From Firmicutes bacterium UBA5010 (GTDB lineage Bacteria > Bacillota > Clostridia > Tissierellales > Sedimentibacteraceae): a stretch of DNA of 41,184 nucleotides. The translations under genes and the position numbers were made by a program. Positions 16,423 to 23,908 of the stretch are shown here, one piece after another. The stretch is from positions 34,175 through 75,358 of the forward strand of contig DGYI01000011.1 in NCBI GenBank assembly GCA_002396645.1, written 5' to 3'. Each line of letters begins with the position of its first letter. Position 1 is the stretch's first letter. The notes below the pieces were generated by a model that was not told the DNA's origin, ran no database searches, and saw only the letters and a list, made by a program, of their open reading frames with translations.

Positions 16423-17661
16423 ATGGCGTATCATATTTATGAATTTATGATAAACAGTGGATTAAGTGAAGAAATCTCAGGATATATTTCGAATGCTGTA
16501 ATAGTTGTTTTTATTTTTATAATAAGCGTTTTGATTCATCTGATATCAAAACATATTCTTTTAAAACTGATAAAAACAATAATAGTTAAGAGTAAATCTA
16601 AGCTTGATGATATATTTTTTGAACATAAAGTTCTTGAGCAGCTTATAATAATCATTCCTTCATTTGCTATATATGCATTGTCTCCTATGCTTTTGTATGG
16701 ACAAATATGGGTGAAGAAATTAGCGTTTTGTTTAATAGTATATGGAGTAGTCAGGACTGCAGACAGATTTTTAGATGCAACAGATGATATTTACAGAAGA
16801 ACTGAGGCTTCAAAAACTAAGCCGATAAAAGGCTTCCTTCAAATAATAAAAATTGTAGTGTATGCTATAGGAGCTATTATAATAATAAGTGTTATGATGG
16901 ATCGTTCACCTGTCATACTGCTTGGAGGAATCGGTGCTGCCAGCGCAGTCTTAATGCTGATATTCCAGAATACAATTCTCGGTTTCGTAGCGAGTATTCA
17001 ACTTACAGAAAATGATATGTTAAGAATCGGAGATTGGATTGAAATGCCTAGCCATAATGCTGATGGGGATGTAGCTGATATATCGTTACATACCGTTAAA
17101 GTGATAAATTGGGATAAAACCGTTACTACAATACCGACTCATGATATGATGTCAAAGTCTTTTAAGAACTGGAGAAATATGCAGGAAGTCGGAGGGAGAA
17201 GAATAAAGAAATCCATATACATAGATATGACAAGTATTCGCTTCTGCACTGAGGAAATGCTTGAAAGATATCAGAAAATACAATATATAAGACCTTATTT
17301 GGAAGGCAAAATGAATGATATACGAGAGTATAACGAAAAAAATCATGTTGACTTTTCAAGCCTTGTTAATGGTAGACGATTAACTAATCTCGGTACATTT
17401 CGTGCATACTTGGACGCTTATCTGAAAAACCATCCTCAGATACATCATGGACTTACAATTCTTGTAAGATATCTTGAGCCTACTGCTAATGGATTGCCTA
17501 TAGAACTGTATATTTTTACTAATACAACTAAATGGATTGAGTACGAGGCTATACAGGCGGATATTTTTGACCATATACTTGCGATTATTTCTGAATTTGA
17601 TTTGCGCATTTATCAGAGTCCAACAGGTCATGATTTTTTAAAAGCTGATTTTATGAGATAA
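16423..17661 (+). CDS. MscS-family mechanosensitive channel (YbdG-like)
   Basis: A 412-residue membrane protein with about four to five helices in the first 190 residues. The pore-lining helix and following loop are GGIGAASAVLMLIFQNTILGFVASIQL, matching MscS TM3 and its Gly/Ala-rich packing, followed by the beta domain GDWIEMPSHNADGDV and VINWDKTVTTIPTHDM. The long soluble C-terminus and the overall length match the YbdG/MscM branch rather than the short MscS. It gates in response to membrane tension and protects against osmotic downshock. It is monocistronic, with its own promoter and terminator. Confidence 0.88.
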   Translation: MAYHIYEFMINSGLSEEISGYISNAVIVVFIFIISVLIHLISKHILLKLIKTIIVKSKSKLDDIFFEHKVLEQLIIIIPSFAIYALSPMLLYGQIWVKKLAFCLIVYGVVRTADRFLDATDDIYRRTEASKTKPIKGFLQIIKIVVYAIGAIIIISVMMDRSPVILLGGIGAASAVLMLIFQNTILGFVASIQLTENDMLRIGDWIEMPSHNADGDVADISLHTVKVINWDKTVTTIPTHDMMSKSFKNWRNMQEVGGRRIKKSIYIDMTSIRFCTEEMLERYQKIQYIRPYLEGKMNDIREYNEKNHVDFSSLVNGRRLTNLGTFRAYLDAYLKNHPQIHHGLTILVRYLEPTANGLPIELYIFTNTTKWIEYEAIQADIFDHILAIISEFDLRIYQSPTGHDFLKADFMR

Positions 17662-17765
17662 GAATAAATGTTGTTTAGTATAATAAGTAATTAAAGCAAT
17701 AATTTTCATAATAAAGAAGAAATAACTTTATTTTCCTATAAGTTTTTTATAATTTTTGTGCGTTG

Positions 17766-17814
17766 ATGCTGTTGAGTAAGCAGGAGAAAAACTGTGTAAA
17801 CAACAGCATTTTTT
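17766..17814 (+). terminator. Terminator of the MscS-family gene
   Basis: ATGCTGTTG (17766-17774) pairs with CAACAGCAT (17801-17809) and is followed by a run of T. The loop is long (26 bases). It separates the channel gene from the BMC regulator's promoter. Confidence 0.55.
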
Positions 17815-17856
17815 ATTGGAACTCATAAAATAGAGTTGCTTTTTTTGGAGCTTATC

Positions 17857-17899
17857 AACCATTTGGTTAATTGACAGATATTTTATATTTCGTTATAAT
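17857..17899 (+). promoter_or_regulatory. Consensus promoter of the BMC-locus regulator, with a palindrome upstream
   Basis: TTGACA (17871-17876), a spacer of exactly 17 bases and TATAAT (17894-17899) form a perfect sigma-A promoter about 47 bases before ATG 17946. The palindrome AACCA-TT-TGGTT (17857-17868) ends just before the -35 and may be a regulator site. Confidence 0.8.
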
Positions 17900-17945
17900 A
17901 TTTGTTATAAGGGGTAATAAAATTATCTTTATCAAGAGGTGTCTA

Positions 17946-18665
17946 ATGGTTAATAATGAAGTAAACGCATTATTTAGTGATATTTTTATAAATTCCCCTT
18001 GGATTAAACTGCAGTCGCATAATTGGGATTGCCTGAAAGATGCAGCAAAATTGAAATATTATAAAAAAAATACTATTCTTTATAATTCTAATCAGTTTAG
18101 CAAGCATGTTTATATTGTTGATTCCGGAAGAGTAGAGCTATCAATTGTAAGTATAGACGGCTGCAAGAAAATAATCGGAATATGTGATAAAGATAGCATG
18201 TTTGGAGAACTTCCCATATTTGATAATAAGACAAATTTTTGCACGGCAAGGGTGTGTTCAAATGCAAATATTTATGAAATTGAACCCGGATTATTTATGG
18301 AAAAACTGCTCTCAAACAAAAATTTATTTCTCTCTATTCTTGAAAGTTTAACTTCTAAAATAAGAATACTGTATACACAGGTTGAGTTTTTGGCATTTCA
18401 TTCTGCAGCAGAAAGAGTTGCCTTGGTATTGCTTTCTATGTGTAAAGATTATGGCAAAAAAGGAGCAAAAGGTTATAGAATTGACATATCATTTTCTCAC
18501 AATGATATAGCTAATATGACGGGTTTAAGTCGAGTATCGGTAACTAATACATTGCTTAAATTTATGGATGAAAATATTTTATATAGAGACAGTAAAAATT
18601 ATATAATTTCTGATTTAGAAAAATTAAAAAGCTATTTGAATAATGACTTAAATATGTTGCTATAA
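17946..18665 (+). CDS. Crp/Fnr-family regulator at the head of the BMC locus
   Basis: A 239-residue regulator. ATG 17946 follows AGAGGTG; a longer frame would start inside the promoter, so it is rejected. Residues 20-130 form a cyclic-nucleotide-binding-type beta barrel (YIVDSGRVELSIVSIDG, MFGELPIFDN), followed by the long dimer helix and a C-terminal winged HTH (FSHNDIANMTGLSRVSVTNTLLKF). The N-terminus has no cluster of cysteines as in Fnr, so an oxygen-sensing Fe-S cluster is unlikely; an organic effector is more probable. It has its own terminator, and a palindromic site lies in the promoter of the operon that follows. Control of the BMC operon is inferred from position. Confidence 0.85.
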   Translation: MVNNEVNALFSDIFINSPWIKLQSHNWDCLKDAAKLKYYKKNTILYNSNQFSKHVYIVDSGRVELSIVSIDGCKKIIGICDKDSMFGELPIFDNKTNFCTARVCSNANIYEIEPGLFMEKLLSNKNLFLSILESLTSKIRILYTQVEFLAFHSAAERVALVLLSMCKDYGKKGAKGYRIDISFSHNDIANMTGLSRVSVTNTLLKFMDENILYRDSKNYIISDLEKLKSYLNNDLNMLL

Positions 18666-18683
18666 TCATTTATCTTATATATT

Positions 18684-18704
18684 AAGCCCAAATGGGCTTT
18701 TTTT
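18684..18704 (+). terminator. Terminator of the Crp/Fnr gene
   Basis: AAGCCCA (18684-18690) pairs with TGGGCTT (18693-18699), followed by seven T. It lies 18 bases after the regulator's stop and shows that the BMC operon is transcribed from its own promoter. Confidence 0.8.
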
Positions 18705-18762
18705 GTTTTTAATAAACATTTATGATATTATCAACGATTTTTTCAATATAAGCTATAAAATT

Positions 18763-18833
18763 TTGAGATGATTAAAATAAAATTTAAAATGGTAAAACGT
18801 TTTACAGAATTTATAGATTTATATTGTTAAAAT
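18763..18833 (+). promoter_or_regulatory. BMC operon promoter region with 14-bp perfect palindrome
   Basis: GTAAAACGTTTTAC at 18792-18805 is a perfect palindrome. Two readings are possible. TTGAGA (18763-18768), 16 bases, then TAAAAT (18785-18790) would place the palindrome on the start site (repression). Alternatively, TAAAAT at 18828-18833 as the -10 puts the palindrome centre about 41 bases upstream of the start, the classic class II position for Crp/Fnr activation. The cupin gene begins at 18855. Confidence 0.55.
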
Positions 18834-18854
18834 ATTATCTAAGGAGGTGTGTAA

Positions 18855-19199
18855 ATGGAAAATCGTTTTTTTAGTATAGAAGAGGTAATAACAGACAAGC
18901 CTTTAACAGCTACTAAATATTTGCTTTATCAAAACGAGAGAACAAACGCAGTTGTTTGGTATGTACCGGTTGGGGAAGAGGTCCCTGCACACTATCATCC
19001 TGAAACAGACGATGTGTGGATTATTGTCTCAGGTGAAGGCGACTACTATTTAGGAAATAACAAAACTGTACATATCTCAGAAGGTATGGTTATACCGGCC
19101 GAAAAAAATGAAATTCACGGAATAAGAGCGACAGGAACAAAAGCTTTGGTTTTTGCAGCCGTATCTGCTCCGATGCCCGTAGAAATGATTAAAGAATAA
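18855..19199 (+). CDS. Small single-domain cupin, first gene of the BMC operon
   Basis: A 114-residue protein with AAGGAGGTG before ATG 18855. The cupin motif 1 is PAHYHPETDDVWIIVSGEG, giving the HxH ligands, and motif 2 supplies His in NEIHGIRATG. The usual Glu of motif 1 falls at a Thr/Asp region, so the metal set may be altered. Cupins of this size act as isomerases, dioxygenases or small-molecule sensors. In ureide catabolism some aminohydrolases are cupins, but those are two-domain and longer. It is the promoter-proximal gene, 21 bases before the first M24-fold gene. The specific reaction is unknown. Confidence 0.75.
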   Translation: MENRFFSIEEVITDKPLTATKYLLYQNERTNAVVWYVPVGEEVPAHYHPETDDVWIIVSGEGDYYLGNNKTVHISEGMVIPAEKNEIHGIRATGTKALVFAAVSAPMPVEMIKE

Positions 19200-19220
19200 A
19201 AAAAGAGAAGGAGTAGAAAA

Positions 19221-20414
19221 ATGGCAGAAGTATTTCATGAGAGATTAAAATCTCCAATTCCGACAGCAGAGCTTGAGCGCAGAACTGAAAAATTGCAATC
19301 TGCAATGAAAGCTAATGGCATTGATTGTATCATTGCTCAAAATATTACTCAGTATATGGGAGGATGTAATCGCTGGCTGACAGATACAACAGCTGAAAAC
19401 AATTATCCGCAATCATCTATACTTCCAAGCGATGGCTATGTACGCTATATAGCATGTTCAGGTCCTCCGCTTGACTTGTATCCGCCGTCTCATCTTTTGA
19501 GGATTGGGAAACCGTGGGCAGCTCAGCCTTATTTTTCACCGTTTAATTTTACAAAGACATGGGAAGGAAGAATGGCAGCGCGCTGGATTAAGGAGAACAA
19601 TGCTAGAAGAGTCGGTGTAGCAGGAATGGAAATGTTTTTCTATAATTATTATGAGTACATCAATGAAAATGTTGACGGAGTGGAAATTATAGATGTTTCA
19701 GATATGTTTGATGAAATCAGAGCGGTTAAAAGTAATGATGAAATCGAATTTTTAAGAAAAACCGCAAATATTCAAGATAAAGCAATGGCTTATGTTGCTT
19801 CTTATGCTCAGCCGGGTGTTCGTGAATATGAACTTAGAAGTAAGTTAATGCAAGTTCTTACAGATCACGGCGGAGAAGAAATGGTTATTTACATTGGATC
19901 TTGCCCGCAAGGTGAGCAGTTGAATCCTCTTCCAAGCTTTTTCCAAAACCGTGTACTTGAAAAAGGAGATATGTTGTATGTTAAGCTATCTACCGCAGGG
20001 CCGGGAGGATTGTTTGCAACATTAGGCAGAGTATTTTCTGTAGGCTGTGAGGCAAATAGTGAAATGTTAAGTGATAAGGCTGCTGCAATCGAAGCAGAGA
20101 GAAAATTAGTTTCAATGCTTAAGCCGGGCGCAGATCCTGAGACAATATTTGAAGAGTATAACAAATATCTGAAAAGTTTTGGATATAATACTGTTGACGG
20201 TTTGTTTGCTTATTCACAAGGCTATGATCATGTTGAAAGACCAAGTATTCAACCGGGCGAGACAATGAAATTAGCTGAAAATATGAATATAGCAGTAAAT
20301 ATCAGCTTGACAGGTGCCGGAAGAAAGAGTGCTTTATGCGCTAATACATATATTATAACTAAGAATGGCATTGAAAAATTACATGCTACTCAAGAGAATA
20401 TTATACATTGCTAA
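19221..20414 (+). CDS. M24/creatinase-fold protein lacking metal ligands (paralog 1)
   Basis: A 397-residue protein with an N-terminal creatinase-type domain (about 15-170) and a C-terminal pita-bread domain. Length matches creatinase (about 400) as well as Xaa-Pro peptidases. The M24 metal ligands are replaced: where peptidases have the DxG strand it reads YVKLSTAG, the second Asp site reads FATLGRVF, the His site reads YSQGYDHVERP, and the two Glu sites read AVNIS and CANTYIIT. The creatinase catalytic His (GAHNP) is also absent (GEQLNP). It is therefore probably a metal-free C-N hydrolase of new type or a non-catalytic partner. It is followed 19 bases later by a paralog. Confidence 0.75.
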   Translation: MAEVFHERLKSPIPTAELERRTEKLQSAMKANGIDCIIAQNITQYMGGCNRWLTDTTAENNYPQSSILPSDGYVRYIACSGPPLDLYPPSHLLRIGKPWAAQPYFSPFNFTKTWEGRMAARWIKENNARRVGVAGMEMFFYNYYEYINENVDGVEIIDVSDMFDEIRAVKSNDEIEFLRKTANIQDKAMAYVASYAQPGVREYELRSKLMQVLTDHGGEEMVIYIGSCPQGEQLNPLPSFFQNRVLEKGDMLYVKLSTAGPGGLFATLGRVFSVGCEANSEMLSDKAAAIEAERKLVSMLKPGADPETIFEEYNKYLKSFGYNTVDGLFAYSQGYDHVERPSIQPGETMKLAENMNIAVNISLTGAGRKSALCANTYIITKNGIEKLHATQENIIHC

Positions 20415-20433
20415 ATAGAGAGGAGATGAGTAA

Positions 20434-21615
20434 ATGAAAAGCGGATTAATTAGAAGACCTATTTCTGCGGCAGAATTACAACGCCGTTGGGAAATTACAA
20501 ATAAATTAATGGCAGATAAAGATGTTGACTGTATTTTGGCTCAAGGAAGCAATATGGCATTAGGTGGTTATGTTCGTTGGCTTACAGATATACCTGCAGA
20601 GAATAACTATCATATGACAGTTTTATTCCCTAAAGATGGACAAATGACCTTGATTCGTTCTTGTGATACTCCTATACCTGAGTGGGCATTAAGAGGAGTT
20701 GAAAAAGTCAATTATCTTGCTTCAGCTCCGACACTTAATTATATGGGTGTAAAGGAAGCTGAGCTGGTTATAGACTATTTGAAAAATCATAATGTTAAAA
20801 GATTAGGATTTGTTAATACAGCTTTTATAACCGCAGGAATGATTACAAGAATTAAAACATCTTTGCCTAAGTTAGAGCTTGTTGATGTTACTGATGAGTT
20901 TGATTTGTTAAAAGCAATTAAAAGTGATGAAGAGATGGAGTGTATAAGAGAAACAGCAAGAATACACGACGCTGTTTGGGCAGCTCTGCCTTGTATAGCA
21001 AAACCCGGTATGTATGAGTATCAGCTTCGTGCAGAAATGATTCAATTATTAATGAATTTAGGAAGTGAAGAACATCTGATGTTTTTAGGTACAGCACCTC
21101 AGGGCAGGCCATGTGCAATGCCTACGTTCCAATATGCTAACAGACGTATGCAGCCCGGAGATTACGGTGTACTTCTAATGGAAGTTTCGGGACCCGGCGG
21201 ATATTATTGTGAGTCAGCGAGAAACTTTAGCTTTGGTGAGCCTTGTAAAGCCATTGTAGATGCTTGGGATGTTGCGCGTGAGGCTCAGCAATTAACGGCT
21301 GATTTATTGATACCGGGTAATGACAGTACTGAAATAGTTAAGCGTTACAATGAGTTTGTTTCATCTAAAGGATATTGTCAAGAGGGAAGACTTTACGGTC
21401 ATTCTCAAGGATATGACCTTGTCGAAAGACCTGCATTTATGGCTGAGAATCCCTATGGTATTGAAACTATGCGTATCCATGCTAATATGAACTGTTCACT
21501 TCACCCTTATTTCACAAATGATGAATTGACTGTTTACATAAATGATAACTATTTTATTGATGAAAAAGGCGCTACACGTATACATAAAGTTGCTCCTGAA
21601 ATTATCATTATATAA
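20434..21615 (+). CDS. M24/creatinase-fold protein lacking metal ligands (paralog 2)
   Basis: A 393-residue paralog of the preceding protein; RRxE near the start, RWLTD followed by AENNY, and QGYD followed by VERP are shared by both. Here a GHSQGYDLVERP motif keeps one His, but the Asp, Asp, Glu and Glu ligand positions read LLMEVSG, YYCESARNF, NCSLHP and VYINDNYF. The creatinase His is likewise replaced (QGRPCAMP). Adjacent retention of two diverged copies suggests a heteromeric complex, as pita-bread enzymes are dimers. Ribosome site GAGGAGATGAG precedes ATG 20434. A strong hairpin follows the gene. Confidence 0.75.
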   Translation: MKSGLIRRPISAAELQRRWEITNKLMADKDVDCILAQGSNMALGGYVRWLTDIPAENNYHMTVLFPKDGQMTLIRSCDTPIPEWALRGVEKVNYLASAPTLNYMGVKEAELVIDYLKNHNVKRLGFVNTAFITAGMITRIKTSLPKLELVDVTDEFDLLKAIKSDEEMECIRETARIHDAVWAALPCIAKPGMYEYQLRAEMIQLLMNLGSEEHLMFLGTAPQGRPCAMPTFQYANRRMQPGDYGVLLMEVSGPGGYYCESARNFSFGEPCKAIVDAWDVAREAQQLTADLLIPGNDSTEIVKRYNEFVSSKGYCQEGRLYGHSQGYDLVERPAFMAENPYGIETMRIHANMNCSLHPYFTNDELTVYINDNYFIDEKGATRIHKVAPEIIII

Positions 21616-21629
21616 AAATTTTCAAATAT

Positions 21630-21658
21630 TTCTCCGAAGCAGTTGCTGCTTCGGAGAA
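21630..21658 (+). promoter_or_regulatory. 13-bp perfect hairpin inside the BMC operon
   Basis: TTCTCCGAAGCAG (21630-21642) pairs exactly with 21646-21658 around TTG. No T-run follows, so it is not a typical terminator. It may protect or process the mRNA between the M24 pair and the reductase gene. Confidence 0.6.
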
Positions 21659-21687
21659 TAACAAATTATAAAGAGGTGTTTAGCAGT

Positions 21688-22620
21688 ATGAAAATTGCGA
21701 TAATCGGTTCAGGCGCTATGGGCTGCTTATTCGGAGGAATTTTATCCAAGATAGCAGATGTTTGTCTTTATGATGTAAATCAGACACTGGTTGATATCAT
21801 AAATGAAAACGGTTTGATAATGACAAAAGGCGAAGAAAAAGAAATTGTTTATCCCAGAGCAACAGCTAATCCAAAAGAAATAGGCATAGTAGACGCAGCT
21901 ATCTTTTTCACAAAGTTTACTTTTATGGAATCGGCAGTACAGGATGCGTTGAATTGCATCGGCCCGGATACTTTTACAGTTACCTTGCAAAACGGTATAG
22001 GAGCAGCTGATGTTATCCTAAAACATGTACCAAAAGAACAGGTTGGCTATGGATTGACAGCATATACAAGTGATTTAAAATCTTTGGGACACATAGAGCT
22101 GACAACAAAGGAGTCTGTTGATACTTACTTTTGGCCGGTAGATGGAAATATGCATAAAAATGCTCTGCTTTTAGAAAAAACGATGAATGAAGCGGGTTTC
22201 GCAACGCATATAACAAAAGAGGTTGACGAGAAGATATGGAAAAAGCTTATGGTCAATTGCACAGAAAATACAATGTGTGCAATATTAAGATTAACGGTAG
22301 GACAATTGGTGGAAACACCTGCTTCCTTTGAACTGGTTAAGGAAATCATTGCCGAAATATCTTCGGTTGCTATTGCAAAGGGTATAAACATAAGTCCGGA
22401 GGCAGGTCTTGAATATGTTATGAATGTGAGCCATGCAGTTATGCATCATGTGCCTTCAATGGCATTAGATGTTAAAAATATGAGAAAAACAGAAATAGCT
22501 GTATTGAATGAGGCAGTGGTAAAAGAGGCGCAGAGATATGGTATTAAAACTCCTGTGCTTGATACTGTCGGCAAAATGATTAGAACTATTGAAAGTAATT
22601 ACGGTAAATTTGCATTTTAG
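21688..22620 (+). CDS. 2-dehydropantoate 2-reductase-like dehydrogenase (ApbA/PanE family)
   Basis: A 310-residue NAD(P)H-dependent oxidoreductase. ATG 21688 follows AGAGGTG and gives the canonical start MKIAIIGSGAMGCLFGG with the GxGxxG Rossmann motif; an upstream in-frame ATG would add 15 unrelated residues. QNGIGAAD and the C-terminal helical domain with the catalytic-type Lys in EKIWKKLMVNCTEN are present. True PanE makes pantoate for coenzyme A, but operon members of this family often reduce other 2-keto acids. In this BMC operon it more likely handles a keto or semialdehyde product of the pathway, which would recycle NAD(P)H. Confidence 0.82.
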   Translation: MKIAIIGSGAMGCLFGGILSKIADVCLYDVNQTLVDIINENGLIMTKGEEKEIVYPRATANPKEIGIVDAAIFFTKFTFMESAVQDALNCIGPDTFTVTLQNGIGAADVILKHVPKEQVGYGLTAYTSDLKSLGHIELTTKESVDTYFWPVDGNMHKNALLLEKTMNEAGFATHITKEVDEKIWKKLMVNCTENTMCAILRLTVGQLVETPASFELVKEIIAEISSVAIAKGINISPEAGLEYVMNVSHAVMHHVPSMALDVKNMRKTEIAVLNEAVVKEAQRYGIKTPVLDTVGKMIRTIESNYGKFAF

Positions 22621-22657
22621 CAAATTAACTTAAATAAAATATGGGAGGTATAAAAAA

Positions 22658-23803
22658 ATGAAGCCTAGAAAGTTATTAATGATACCCGGTCCTACACCGG
22701 TATCAAGAAGTATTCAAGATGAGATGGGCAGAGAGACTGTAGCATTTGGAGATCCTGAATTTGTTAAGGACTACAAAGAGCTTGTCTCAGACTTAAAAGA
22801 AATGTTTGACTGCAGCGGAGAAAGCTTTGTGCTTGCAGGAACAGGAACCATGGCAATGGAAATGGCAATTGCAAATACAACCAAACGTGGTGACAATGTT
22901 TTAATTGTATCGCATGGATTTTTCGGAGACAGATTTATTGATATCTGTAAGAGAAAAGGCTTAAATGCAGATGTGCTGGCATCAGAATGGGGAGAAATTG
23001 TCCCTGTTGAGGAAATAAGAGCTCAGCTTGAAAAGAAAGATTATGCTGCTATTACTGTAACACATGTAGATACCGCAACAGGTGTTTGTGCACCTATTGA
23101 AGAAATCGGTACAGTAATGAAGGATTTTCCAAATACTGTTTATATAGTAGACGGTGTTTGCGCTACAAGCGGTGTTGCTGAATCTCTAGATAAGATGGGC
23201 ATAGACATATTGTTTACAGGAAGCCAAAAAGCTTTTGGAGTATCACCGGGATTAATGATGCTATGGGCAAATCCAAAGGCAGTAGAAAGACGTAAAAGCT
23301 TAGGTGATATACCGGAATATTATGTTGATTTTGAAAAATGGATTCCTATTATGCATGACCCTTCAAAATATTTTGCAACTCCGGCTATAAATTTAGTTTG
23401 GGCATTAAAAGAATCTGTTCGCATTATTAAAGAAGAAGGATTGGAAAATCGTTACCAAAGACATGCAAAATATGCATCTTATATGCAGGAAGCTCTTGAA
23501 GTTTTAGGATTTAGAATTTTGGCGAATAAAGATCACAGAGCTTGTACATTGTCAAATATTATTTATCCTGATGGAGTTGATGATGCACAATTCAGAAAAG
23601 TTTTGGCAGAAGAAGGTGTTCAAGTTGCAGGCGGCTTAGCGGCATATGCAGGCAGAATGTTCAGATTAGGTCATATGGGAAATATAGATCATCATGATTT
23701 AGTCTCTGTAATAGCGGCTATTGAAAGAGCTATGGGCAAATGCGGCGTTCCTGTTGAGTATGGACGTGGAGTCGGAATTGTTCAAAAAGGATTAAGTCAA
23801 TAA
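22658..23803 (+). CDS. Class V aminotransferase, alanine/ureidoglycine-glyoxylate type
   Basis: A 381-residue PLP enzyme of the AGXT/PucG/serine-pyruvate group. It opens with LLMIPGPTPVS, has the cofactor Asp in IVDGVCAT (Asp165) and the Schiff-base lysine in FTGSQKAFGVSPG (Lys191), and the carboxylate-binding Arg in GRMFRLGHMG near the C-terminus. Such enzymes transfer an amino group to glyoxylate; the PucG branch uses ureidoglycine from allantoin. GGAGGT precedes ATG 22658. Alongside the ring-opening amidohydrolase at the operon's end it hints at ureide catabolism; the exact donor is not determinable by eye. Confidence 0.85.
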   Translation: MKPRKLLMIPGPTPVSRSIQDEMGRETVAFGDPEFVKDYKELVSDLKEMFDCSGESFVLAGTGTMAMEMAIANTTKRGDNVLIVSHGFFGDRFIDICKRKGLNADVLASEWGEIVPVEEIRAQLEKKDYAAITVTHVDTATGVCAPIEEIGTVMKDFPNTVYIVDGVCATSGVAESLDKMGIDILFTGSQKAFGVSPGLMMLWANPKAVERRKSLGDIPEYYVDFEKWIPIMHDPSKYFATPAINLVWALKESVRIIKEEGLENRYQRHAKYASYMQEALEVLGFRILANKDHRACTLSNIIYPDGVDDAQFRKVLAEEGVQVAGGLAAYAGRMFRLGHMGNIDHHDLVSVIAAIERAMGKCGVPVEYGRGVGIVQKGLSQ

Positions 23804-23908
23804 GCAATATATAAATCAATGTCTGACATAAAAAGATTTTACTTTAACTGAAATTTAAAAGTATTAAAAAATACAAGTATATAAAGTATTATAATTAGGA
23901 GGACAATA

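Noticed and set aside
17871..17945. A longer N-terminus for the Crp/Fnr regulator beginning at a TTG codon
   Set aside because: The extension overlaps the consensus promoter (TTGACA and TATAAT), and ATG 17946 has a good ribosome site.
18792..18805. A CcpA cre site
   Set aside because: The dyad has the central CG but is shifted relative to TGTAAnCGnTTACA, and no LacI-family gene is in the window. The neighbouring Crp/Fnr protein is the simpler candidate.
21688..22620. A housekeeping panE for pantothenate synthesis
   Set aside because: No other pantothenate gene is nearby and the gene is embedded in the BMC operon, so only the family name is given.
22658..23803. Naming the aminotransferase pucG
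   Set aside because: AGXT, serine-pyruvate and ureidoglycine enzymes cannot be separated by eye.
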